Shown here one piece after another: positions 1-7,220 of a stretch of DNA of 64,000 nt; the stretch's first letter is position 1, and each line of letters begins with the position of its first letter. Location: positions 372,001 through 436,000 of the forward strand of contig NZ_JACIAY010000003.1 of the NCBI RefSeq assembly GCF_014194975.1. Direction: 5' to 3'. The notes beneath the pieces were generated by a model, which did no database searches, was not told where the DNA came from, and worked only from the letters and a program-made list of their open reading frames with translations. The position numbers and the translations under genes were made by a program. Source of the stretch: Sphingomonas sp. BK580. GTDB lineage: Bacteria > Pseudomonadota > Alphaproteobacteria > Sphingomonadales > Sphingomonadaceae.

Positions 1-1
1 G

Positions 2-997
2 GCGGCCGAGGCCGGCGCCGCGGTGGCGCGACTGCTCGACGCCAATCGCGTGACGCTCGCCGCGCTGGGCGAGCGGCTCCGCGCCGCGCCGCCCGCGGTG
101 GTCGTCACCTGCGCGCGCGGTTCGTCGGATCACGCGGCGACCTACGGCAAATATCTGATCGAGACGTTCGTCGGCGTGCCCGTCGCCTCCGCCGCCCCCT
201 CGGTCGCCTCGGTCTATGCCGCCGACGTCGCCCCCTCCGGCGGCCTCTGCATCGCGATCTCGCAGAGCGGGCGCAGCCCCGACCTGCTCGCCAGCGTCGC
301 CGCGCAGAAAGCGGCGGGCGCCCACGTCGTCGCGCTGGTCAACGACACGACCTCCCCGCTCGCTGAGGCCGCGGACACGTTGGTGCCGCTGATGGCGGGG
401 CCGGAGCGCTCGGTCGCCGCGACCAAGTCGTACATCGCCGCCCTCGCCGCGCTGGCGCTGCTCACCGCCGAGTGGAGCCAGGACGCCGCGCTGACCGACG
501 CGCTCGACCGGCTGCCCGAGCGGCTCGGCGCCGCCTGGGCGCTCGACTGGAGCGGCGTGGTCGCGCTGCTGCGCGATGCCAGCAACCTGTTCGTGATCGG
601 GCGCGGGCTCGGCTTCGGCATCGCGCAGGAGGCGGCGCTCAAGCTGAAGGAGACGTGCGCGCTCCACGCCGAGGCGTTCAGCAGCGCCGAGGTGCGCCAC
701 GGCCCTATGGCGATCGTCGACGCCGGCTTCCCGCTGATCGCCTTCGCCACCTCGGACCAGGCCGGCGACGGCGTGCGCGAGGCGGCGGCCGAGTTCGCCC
801 AGCGCGACGCGCGCGTCGCGCTCGCCGACGCCGCGCAGGACGGCGCGGGCAGCCCGGCGGCGCTGCGCGACCATCCCGCGCTCGAGCCGGTGCTGATGAT
901 CCAGAGCTTCTACCGCATGGCGAACGCGCTCTCTGTCGCGCGCGGGCTCGATCCCGACTCGCCGCGCCATCTCAGCAAGGTCACCAAGACGCTATGA
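2..997 (+). CDS. SIS-domain glucosamine-6-phosphate deaminase, 5' end cut off
   Basis: The visible 331 residues form two SIS sugar-isomerase domains like the C-terminal isomerase half of GlmS, without a glutaminase domain. Motifs include CARGSSDHAA near the start, ISQSGRSPDLL and ATKSYIAAL in the first SIS domain, and GRGLGFGIAQEAALKLKE with EVRHGPMAIV in the second. The reading frame is open to the window edge, and the GTG at 23 lies inside the conserved fold, so the true start is upstream. Stand-alone proteins of this type next to nagA act as GlcNAc-6-P pathway deaminases (NagB-II/GlmS2 type), converting glucosamine-6-P to fructose-6-P. The stop overlaps the nagA start (ATGA at 994-997). 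Known from family and context: it completes GlcNAc catabolism after NagA. Exact substrate direction is inferred. Confidence 0.85.
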   Translation, partial: AAEAGAAVARLLDANRVTLAALGERLRAAPPAVVVTCARGSSDHAATYGKYLIETFVGVPVASAAPSVASVYAADVAPSGGLCIAISQSGRSPDLLASVAAQKAAGAHVVALVNDTTSPLAEAADTLVPLMAGPERSVAATKSYIAALAALALLTAEWSQDAALTDALDRLPERLGAAWALDWSGVVALLRDASNLFVIGRGLGFGIAQEAALKLKETCALHAEAFSSAEVRHGPMAIVDAGFPLIAFATSDQAGDGVREAAAEFAQRDARVALADAAQDGAGSPAALRDHPALEPVLMIQSFYRMANALSVARGLDPDSPRHLSKVTKTL

Positions 998-2163
998 CGA
1001 CGCACAGCTTCCGCAACGGCCGGATCGCGACGCGCGACGGCGTGCTCGACGCGGCGACGATCGAGGTGGCCGCCGACGGCACGATCGCGGCGCTGCGCGC
1101 CGGCGCCGAGCGCGAGGCGGTCGACCTCGCCGGCGGCTGGGTGATGCCGGGCTTCATCGACACACAGGTCAACGGCGGCGGGGGCGTGCTCTTCAACGAT
1201 ACGCCGACGGTCGAGGGAATCGCCGCGATCGGCGCGGCGCACGCGCCCTACGGCACGACCGGCTTCATGCCGACGCTGATCAGCGATCGCCCGGCGGTGA
1301 TCGCGCGCGGGCTCGACGCGACCGACGCGGCGATCGCGGCGGGCGTGCCCGGCGTGCTCGGCACCCATGTCGAGGGGCCCGTGCTGAGCCTCGCGCGCAA
1401 GGGCATCCACGATCCCGCGCGCTTCCAGCCGCTCGACGACGAGCTGATGGCGCTGCTGCTCCAGCCCCGCCGCGGCGTGGTGATGGTGACGCTGGCGCCG
1501 GAGCGCGTGACCGCCGAGCAGATCACGACGCTGGCACGGGCGGGGGTTCGCGTCTGCCTCGGCCACACCGACGCCGATTACGCCACCGCCACCGCGGCCT
1601 TCGCCGCTGGCGCGACCGGCGTGACCCATCTTTTCAACGCGATGTCGCCGCTGGTGCATCGCGCGCCCGGCGTGGTCGGCGCCGCGCTCGACGATCAGCG
1701 CGCGTGGTGCGGGATCATCGTCGACGGCTTCCATGTCGACGACGCCGCGCTGCGCATCGCGCTGCGTGCGCGGCCCGTCGACCGCTTCATGCTGGTGTCC
1801 GACGCGATGCCGTGCGTCGGCGCGGCGCGGAAGGATTTCGTGCTCCAGGGCAAGCCGATCCACGTCGAGGACGGGCGCTGCGTCGGCGCCGACGGCACCC
1901 TGGCGGGCTCGGACCTCGACATGGCGGGCGCGGTACGCAACGCGGTCCGGCGGCTCGGTCTCGCGCCCGAGACCGCCGCGGCGCTGGCGGCGACCAGCCC
2001 CGCCGCTTTCCTCGGCCTTGAGACCGAGTGCGGCGCGCTCGCGGCCGGGCTGCGCGCCGACTGGGTGCGGCTCGACGCCGATCTCCAGCCGCTGGGCACC
2101 TGGATCGGCGGCGAGGAGCGCGTCGCGCTGCCGCCGCAGGCGCTCGGCGAGCGCGTCGCCTGA
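994..2163 (+). CDS. nagA: N-acetylglucosamine-6-phosphate deacetylase NagA
   Basis: A 389-residue amidohydrolase of the NagA family that removes acetate from GlcNAc-6-P in the cytoplasm, giving glucosamine-6-P. Family signatures are visible: GFIDTQVNGGGG near residue 53, THVEGPVL with metal-ligand Glu127, LGHTDADY with His191, THLFNAM with His212, and the catalytic Asp270 in LVSDAM. Length matches the family. The ATG overlaps the stop of the upstream deaminase (ATGA), so the two are probably translationally coupled. The next gene starts 29 bp downstream. The operon order deaminase-nagA-PTS genes supports a complete GlcNAc uptake and degradation route. Confidence 0.96.
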   Translation: MTTHSFRNGRIATRDGVLDAATIEVAADGTIAALRAGAEREAVDLAGGWVMPGFIDTQVNGGGGVLFNDTPTVEGIAAIGAAHAPYGTTGFMPTLISDRPAVIARGLDATDAAIAAGVPGVLGTHVEGPVLSLARKGIHDPARFQPLDDELMALLLQPRRGVVMVTLAPERVTAEQITTLARAGVRVCLGHTDADYATATAAFAAGATGVTHLFNAMSPLVHRAPGVVGAALDDQRAWCGIIVDGFHVDDAALRIALRARPVDRFMLVSDAMPCVGAARKDFVLQGKPIHVEDGRCVGADGTLAGSDLDMAGAVRNAVRRLGLAPETAAALAATSPAAFLGLETECGALAAGLRADWVRLDADLQPLGTWIGGEERVALPPQALGERVA

Positions 2164-2192
2164 CCCCTCCCCTTCTCCCGTCCGGAGCATCC

Positions 2193-4664
2193 ATGGCCAC
2201 CATCTCGCTGACCGCACCGCTGGAGGGCTGGGTCAGCCCGCTCGACGAGGTCGTCGACGCGGTCTTCGCGGAGCGGATGCTGGGGGACGGGCTGGCGATC
2301 GACCCGACCGGTGACGTACTCGTCGCGCCGTGTGACGCACGCGTGCTGGTGGTGCAGCCGAGCGGGCACGCGATCACGCTGGAGACGCCCGAGGGCGCGC
2401 AACTGCTGATCCACCTCGGGATCGACACGGTCGCGCTCGACGGGCGCGGGTTCGAGCCCTTGGTCGCGGCGGGGGCGACGGTGACGCGCGGCCAGCCGCT
2501 GATCCGCTTCAACCTCGACCTGATCGTGCGCGAGGCGCAGGCCGCGATCACGCCGGTGATCGTCACCAACGGCGAGCGCTTCGTCATCGCCGAGCGGGCC
2601 GACGCCGGGGCGGTGGCGAGCGGCGCGCCGCTGCTCACGCTGGTGGCGCGCGAGGCCGCGGCGGTGGGGGACGCGAGCGACGGCCCTACGGCTCGCCGCG
2701 TCGTCACGGTGGCCCTGTCGCACGGCATCCACGCCCGTCCCGCCGCCAAGATCGCTGCCGCGGCCAAGACCTTCACCGCGGACGTCACGCTCACCAAGGG
2801 CGAGCGCTCAGCCAGCGCGCGCAGCCCCGTCGGCCTGCTCTCGCTGATCGCCGCGCACCGTGACGAGCTGACGATCGAGGCGCGCGGTGTCGACGCCGAG
2901 GCGGCGGTGGCCGCGATCGCCGAGCTGCTCGCCACCGATCTCGACGCGGGCGCCCCGCCCGCCGCCTCCTCCACCCCGGCCGCCCCGCGCGTGGTGCCGG
3001 AGGGCGCCATCGCCGGCGTCACCGCGTCCCCCGGTCTGGCGATCGGCGCCGTCGCGCGCTGGCAGGTGCGCGACCTCGACGTCCCCGCCACCGGCGCCGG
3101 CATCGCCGCCGAGGAGGCGTGCTTCGAGTCGGCGCGCGCCGCGCTCGTCGACGACCTCGCCGCGCGCTCGGCGGGCGCGACCGGCCCGGCGCGCGCGATC
3201 GTCCAGGCGCACGCCGACATGCTCGCCGACCCGGCGCTGATCGACGCCGCCCATCGCGCGATCGCCGGCGGCGTGAGCGCGGCGCAGGCGTGGCGCGACG
3301 CGATCCGCCCGCAGGCCGAGGCGCTGCGCGCCGGCGGCGACCCGCGGCTGGCCGAGCGCGCCGACGACATGCGCGACCTCGAGCGCCAGCTGATCGCGCG
3401 GCTGATGGGAGTGGAGCAGGAGGTGGCGGCGCTGCCCGACGGCGCGATCCTGCTCGCCGACGACCTGCTGCCGTCGCAGCTGATGGCGCTCGACCTCGAC
3501 CGCGTCGCGGGGCTGGCGATCGAGCGGGGTGGCCCGACCTCGCACGTCGCCATCCTCGCGGCCTCGCGCGGACTGCCTGCACTGGTGGCGCTCGGTGCGG
3601 CGGTACGCGAGCTCGCCGAGGGCGCACGCGTCGTGCTCGACGCGAGCGAGGGGCTGCTCCACGTCACGCCCTCGCCCGAACTGGTCACCGACGCCGAGGC
3701 GCGCCTCGCCGCCGTCGCCGAGCGCCGCGCCGCCGCGCGCGCGCGCGCCGCCGAGGAATGCCGCACCGCCGATGGCACGCGGATCGAGGTGGTCGCCAAC
3801 TGCGGCTCGGCCGAGGACGCGCGCGTCGCCGCCGCCAACGGGGCCGAGGGCTGCGGGCTGCTGCGCACCGAATTGCTCTTCCTCGACCGCGCCACCGCCC
3901 CCGACGTCGCCGAGCAGACCGCCGCCTATCAGTCGGTCGCCGACGCGCTGCCGGGCAAGCCGGTGATCGTCCGCCTGCTCGACATCGGCGGCGACAAGCC
4001 CGCGCCTTATCTGCCGATCGGGCCGGAGGAGAACCCGGCGCTGGGCCTGCGCGGCATCCGCGTCGGGCTGGCCCACCCCGACATCCTCGACGACCAGCTG
4101 CGCGCGATCCTCGCGGTGCGACCCGCCGGCCAGTGCCGCATCATGGTGCCGATGGTAGTCGGGCTCGACGAGCTGCGCCAGGTGCGCGCCGCGCTCGACC
4201 GCGTCGGCGGCGGCGACGGCGTCGCGCTCGGCATCATGGTCGAGACGCCCGCCGCGGCGGTGACCGCGGCGCAGCTCGCGCGCGAGGCCGACTTTCTCTC
4301 GATCGGCACCAACGACCTCTCGCAATATGCGCTCGCGATGGATCGCGGCAACGCGGCGGTCGCGGGCGCGCTCGACGGGCTTCATCCCGCAGTGCTGCGC
4401 CTGATCGAGCAGACCGTCGCGGGCGGGGCGCGCCACGCGCGCTGGACCGGCGTGTGCGGCGGGCTCGCCTCCGACCCGCTCGCGGTGCCGATCCTGGTCG
4501 GACTCGGCGTCACCGAACTGTCGGTCGCACCGGCCGCGGTCGCCGACATCAAGGCGCTGGTGCGCGACCTCGACATGATCCGCGCGCGCGATCACGCCCG
4601 CGCCGCGCTCGAATGCGCGGGTGCCGCCGAGGTCCGCCAGCTCGCACGGGAGTTCGCACGATGA
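2193..4664 (+). CDS. nagF: PTS EIIA-HPr-EI fusion (GlcNAc phosphotransferase)
   Basis: This 823-residue fusion carries the cytoplasmic phosphorelay of a sugar PTS in one chain. Residues about 5-150 are a glucose-type EIIA with the histidine pair His59 (GHAITLE) and His74 (LLIHLGIDTV). Residues about 170-255 are HPr with His180 in SHGIHARPAAK. Residues about 275-823 are Enzyme I with phospho-His451 in GGPTSHVAIL and the C-terminal acid Cys755 in TGVCGGLASD. Phosphate passes from PEP through EI, HPr and EIIA to the EIIB of the next gene. The fusion removes the need for general PTS proteins elsewhere. The ATG at 2193 begins right at the EIIA fold; longer in-frame starts are low-complexity read-through of nagA. 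The stop overlaps nagE (ATGA). The name follows the Pseudomonas GlcNAc operon. Confidence 0.93.
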   Translation: MATISLTAPLEGWVSPLDEVVDAVFAERMLGDGLAIDPTGDVLVAPCDARVLVVQPSGHAITLETPEGAQLLIHLGIDTVALDGRGFEPLVAAGATVTRGQPLIRFNLDLIVREAQAAITPVIVTNGERFVIAERADAGAVASGAPLLTLVAREAAAVGDASDGPTARRVVTVALSHGIHARPAAKIAAAAKTFTADVTLTKGERSASARSPVGLLSLIAAHRDELTIEARGVDAEAAVAAIAELLATDLDAGAPPAASSTPAAPRVVPEGAIAGVTASPGLAIGAVARWQVRDLDVPATGAGIAAEEACFESARAALVDDLAARSAGATGPARAIVQAHADMLADPALIDAAHRAIAGGVSAAQAWRDAIRPQAEALRAGGDPRLAERADDMRDLERQLIARLMGVEQEVAALPDGAILLADDLLPSQLMALDLDRVAGLAIERGGPTSHVAILAASRGLPALVALGAAVRELAEGARVVLDASEGLLHVTPSPELVTDAEARLAAVAERRAAARARAAEECRTADGTRIEVVANCGSAEDARVAAANGAEGCGLLRTELLFLDRATAPDVAEQTAAYQSVADALPGKPVIVRLLDIGGDKPAPYLPIGPEENPALGLRGIRVGLAHPDILDDQLRAILAVRPAGQCRIMVPMVVGLDELRQVRAALDRVGGGDGVALGIMVETPAAAVTAAQLAREADFLSIGTNDLSQYALAMDRGNAAVAGALDGLHPAVLRLIEQTVAGGARHARWTGVCGGLASDPLAVPILVGLGVTELSVAPAAVADIKALVRDLDMIRARDHARAALECAGAAEVRQLAREFAR

Positions 4665-6361
4665 AGTCGATCCTGGGAACGCTCCAGCCACTCGGCCGCG
4701 CGTTGATGCTGCCGATCGCGGTGCTGCCGATCGCGGGCCTGCTGCTGCGGCTCGGCCAGCCCGACCTCCTGAACATCGCCTTCGTCAGCGCGGCGGGCGA
4801 CGCGATCTTCAACCATCTCGGGCTCCTGTTCGCGATCGGCGTCTCGACCGGCTTCGCGCGCGACGGCAACGGCGCCGCCTGCCTCGCCGGCATGGTGTGC
4901 TTCCTCGTCGCCACCGAGGCGAGCAAGGTGCTGCTGACCGTGCCGCCCGAGATCACCGCCGGGCTGACCGGTGCGAGCGTCGATCTCGCGGTCGCGGCAT
5001 GGAAAGCCAAGGCGATCGCGCGCCTCGACGTGCCGATCGGGATCATCTCCGGCCTCGTCGGAGGCGGCTTCTACAACCGCTTCTCGACCGTGAAGCTGCC
5101 CGAGTATCTCGCCTTCTTCGGCGGGCGACGGTTCGTGCCGATCGTTAGCGGCGTCGCCGGGCTGGTACTGGCGGTCGCGGTCGGGCTCGGCTTCGCCGGG
5201 ATCAGCAGCGGTATCGACCAGCTGAGCTACGCGATCACGGGTGCGGGCAGCGTCGGGCTGTTCCTGTTCGGGCTGCTCAACCGACTGCTCCTCGTCACCG
5301 GATTGCACCATCTGATCAACAACATCGCCTGGTTCGTGATGGGCGACTATCACGGCGCCAACGGCGACCTGCGACGGTTCTTCGCGGGCGACCCGAGCGC
5401 GGGCGCGTTCATGGCCGGCTTCTTCCCGATCATGATGTTCGGCCTGCCCGCGGCCTGTCTCGCGATGTACCACGCCGCGCCGCGCGATCGGCGCAAGGAA
5501 GTGGGCGGCATGCTGTTCAGCCTGGCGCTGACCTCGGCGCTGACCGGCGTGACCGAGCCGATCGAGTTCAGCTTCATGTTCCTCGCGCCCGTGCTCTACG
5601 CGGTGCACGCGGTGCTGACCGGGCTGTCGATGGCGCTGATGGCAGCGCTGGGCGTGAAGCTCGGGTTCGGCTTCTCCGCCGGGCTGCTCGATTACGTGCT
5701 CAACTTCTCCAAGGCGACGCGGCCGCTGCTGCTGCTGCCGGTCGGGGCGGTGTATGCCGTGCTCTATTACGGGCTGTTCCGCTTCTTCATCGCCAGGCTC
5801 AACCTCAAGACGCCGGGGCGCGACGACGCTCCTGCGGCGGCCGCGGCGCCGATCGCGGTGGGTGAGCGCGGCGCGGCGTTCGCGCGTGCGCTCGGCGGGG
5901 GGGGCAACCTCACCAACGTCGGCGCCTGCACGACGCGGCTGCGGCTCGGCGTGCGCGACCAGGCGGCGGTGGACGAGACCGCCCTCAAGGCGCTCGGCGC
6001 TCGCGGCGTGATCCGCCCCTCCCCGACCGCGCTCCAGGTGGTGCTCGGCCCGATCGCCGACAGCGTCGCGGTCGAGATCCGCGACGCGCTGGCGGCGGGC
6101 GGCGGCGTCGCGGTCGCGGCGGTCGAGGAGCCGGCGGCCGCCACCACGACGGTGATACTGGCGCCGGCGCTGCTCGCTGCGCTCGGCGGCGCCGGCAACG
6201 TGCGCGAAGCGAGCGTCCACGCCGGCCGGATACGGGTCGAACTGAGCGGCGCGGCGATCGACGAGGCGGCGCTACGCGACGCCGGGGTCCGGCAGGTGGC
6301 GCGGCCGAGCGAGAGCGTCGTCCATCTGCTCGCGCGCGAGCCGGAGGCGCTGCTGGCGTAG
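4661..6361 (+). CDS. nagE: GlcNAc PTS permease EIICB with a second, cysteine-less EIIB-like domain
   Basis: 566 residues. Residues 1 to about 385 form the multi-pass EIIC channel of the glucose/GlcNAc family (PIAVLPIAGLLLRLG, NRLLLVTGLHHLINNIAWF, TEPIEFSFMFLAP). Residues about 400-475 are an EIIB domain with phospho-acceptor Cys423 in NVGACTTRLRL. Residues about 505-566 repeat the EIIB pattern (LAALGGAGNVREASV...RIRVEL...VRQVARPSESVVHLL), but His520 stands where the cysteine should be. There is no fused EIIA, which instead comes from the preceding gene. The protein should import GlcNAc and release GlcNAc-6-P to NagA. The start overlaps the upstream stop by 4 nt. The function of the second domain is unknown; it may be structural or regulatory. 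Confidence 0.92.
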   Translation: MKSILGTLQPLGRALMLPIAVLPIAGLLLRLGQPDLLNIAFVSAAGDAIFNHLGLLFAIGVSTGFARDGNGAACLAGMVCFLVATEASKVLLTVPPEITAGLTGASVDLAVAAWKAKAIARLDVPIGIISGLVGGGFYNRFSTVKLPEYLAFFGGRRFVPIVSGVAGLVLAVAVGLGFAGISSGIDQLSYAITGAGSVGLFLFGLLNRLLLVTGLHHLINNIAWFVMGDYHGANGDLRRFFAGDPSAGAFMAGFFPIMMFGLPAACLAMYHAAPRDRRKEVGGMLFSLALTSALTGVTEPIEFSFMFLAPVLYAVHAVLTGLSMALMAALGVKLGFGFSAGLLDYVLNFSKATRPLLLLPVGAVYAVLYYGLFRFFIARLNLKTPGRDDAPAAAAAPIAVGERGAAFARALGGGGNLTNVGACTTRLRLGVRDQAAVDETALKALGARGVIRPSPTALQVVLGPIADSVAVEIRDALAAGGGVAVAAVEEPAAATTTVILAPALLAALGGAGNVREASVHAGRIRVELSGAAIDEAALRDAGVRQVARPSESVVHLLAREPEALLA

Positions 6362-6433
6362 CGAGCCCCGATCGCATCGCCGTAGTCCTCCGCACACCGG
6401 AGCACAGATCGCCGATGCCGGCACTCGCGATCC

Positions 6434-6459
6434 CGGGCTCCCGCGCGCGCAGGAGCACG
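6434..6459. repeat. Dispersed palindrome family A, copy 1 (single arm)
   Basis: Hairpin-forming sequence GGGCTCC...GGAGCAC between nagE and vapD. It matches the right arm of the paired copies at 29857-29884 and 37406-37430 and the single arm at 63481-63506. Sitting downstream of both convergent genes, it may also help end transcription. It looks like a REP-type element. Copy number in the genome cannot be judged from here. Confidence 0.55.
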
Positions 6460-6470
6460 GCTGATGGTTC

Positions 6471-6755
6471 TCACCGCAAAGCGGCGGAGAGGTCGCTCTC
6501 CTCGTCGATGCGGAGCATGCGGATGTCGAGTACCGACGGCGCGAACCAGGCGCACAGCCGGTTGAGGTCCTGCACCGCGAGCACGCAGTCGACCGCTCTG
6601 GCGGCCTCGCTGACGTAAAGGCTGGCGCCGTCTCGCTGGGCGAAGCCGTGGTGGCGCAGAATATCGCTCACCTCGCGGTACGCGTCGCGCAGCGAGGGGC
6701 TGGGATAGCGCCGTTCGAGGATGGTCGCGTCGAGGTCGAACACGATCGCGTACAT
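6471..6755 (-). CDS. vapD: VapD family protein (Cas2-like endoribonuclease fold)
   Basis: A 94-residue protein with the full VapD pattern: MYAIVFDLD at the N-terminus, then VSDILRHHGF, AVDCVLAVQDL, and the signature WFAPSVLDIRMLRIDEESDL near the end. Known family members from Haemophilus and Helicobacter are small ribonucleases with a Cas2-like ferredoxin fold, and in Haemophilus VapD is the toxin of the VapXD pair. I find no VapX-like small reading frame next to it: upstream lies only a 93-bp gap with a hairpin, then trxA, and downstream is a repeat. Start and stop are unambiguous and length fits. Activity and toxicity are not shown by the sequence. It may be a solitary regulator or a remnant of mobile DNA. 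Confidence 0.85.
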   Translation of the reverse strand: MYAIVFDLDATILERRYPSPSLRDAYREVSDILRHHGFAQRDGASLYVSEAARAVDCVLAVQDLNRLCAWFAPSVLDIRMLRIDEESDLSAALR

Positions 6756-6777
6756 GCATCCCCCTGAAACGTCGAAG

Positions 6778-6801
6778 CCCGCGCCTATCTCTAGGCGCGG
6801 G
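6778..6801 (-). terminator. Hairpin downstream of trxA
   Basis: A perfect 10-bp stem (CCCGCGCCTA / TAGGCGCGGG) with a TCTC loop lies between the trxA stop and the vapD start. No long T-run follows on the minus strand, so it is a weak intrinsic terminator or an mRNA-stabilising hairpin. It separates trxA from vapD transcription. Confidence 0.6.
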
Positions 6802-6848
6802 CAACGGCTGCCGGGAGGCCGGGCTGACCCGCTCCGGCGATCAGCGGC

Positions 6849-7172
6849 TCAGGCGAGTTCGCCCTCGAGCCACGACTTAATCCGCCCCTTGGGCTCGGCG
6901 CCGATCTTGGTCGCCGCCGGCGCACCGCCCTTGAACAGGATCATCGTCGGGATGCCGCGCACGCCGTAGCGGCCCGGCGCGTCGGGATTGTCATCGATGT
7001 TGAGCTTGGCGATCGTCACCTGCTCACCCAGCTCCTCGCTGATCTCCTCCAGCGACGGCCCGATCATCTTGCACGGTCCGCACCATTCGGCCCAGAAGTC
7101 GACCAGCACCGGCTTGTCCGCCTGGAGCACGTCGCTCTGGAAGCTGGCGTCGGTGATCGTCTTGGTGGCCAT
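6849..7172 (-). CDS. trxA: Thioredoxin 1
   Basis: A 107-residue classical thioredoxin and cytoplasmic disulfide reductase. The active site is WCGPC with Cys31 and Cys34 (FWAEWCGPCKMIGPSLEEIS), and the cis-proline loop is in VRGIPTMILFKGG. Length is standard and there is no signal peptide. It lies 48 bp after addA on the same strand, so it may be read as the last gene of the divL-tsaE-amgK-murU-addB-addA run or from its own promoter in the gap. GGAG-like sequence sits just upstream of the ATG. Confidence 0.97.
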   Translation of the reverse strand: MATKTITDASFQSDVLQADKPVLVDFWAEWCGPCKMIGPSLEEISEELGEQVTIAKLNIDDNPDAPGRYGVRGIPTMILFKGGAPAATKIGAEPKGRIKSWLEGELA

Positions 7173-7220
7173 CGTGTTTCTCCTTCGTTGCTCCCTAGCT
7201 AGGGCGCGACACGCGTGCGC

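Noticed and set aside
23..997. Full-length GlmS
   Set aside because: The glutaminase domain is absent, the start is outside the window, and the gene is coupled to nagA, which fits a deaminase.
910..2217. Long minus-strand open frame opposite nagA
   Set aside because: Arg/Ala/Gly-rich low-complexity translation opposite a clear enzyme gene, a common artefact of very high GC; no domain or ribosome site.
4592..6220. 542-codon minus-strand frame opposite nagE
   Set aside because: Arg/Glu/His-rich shadow of the permease gene with no recognisable motif.
6471..6755. VapD gene as a CRISPR-associated Cas2
   Set aside because: The protein matches VapD along its length and there are no repeats, spacers or other cas genes anywhere in the window.
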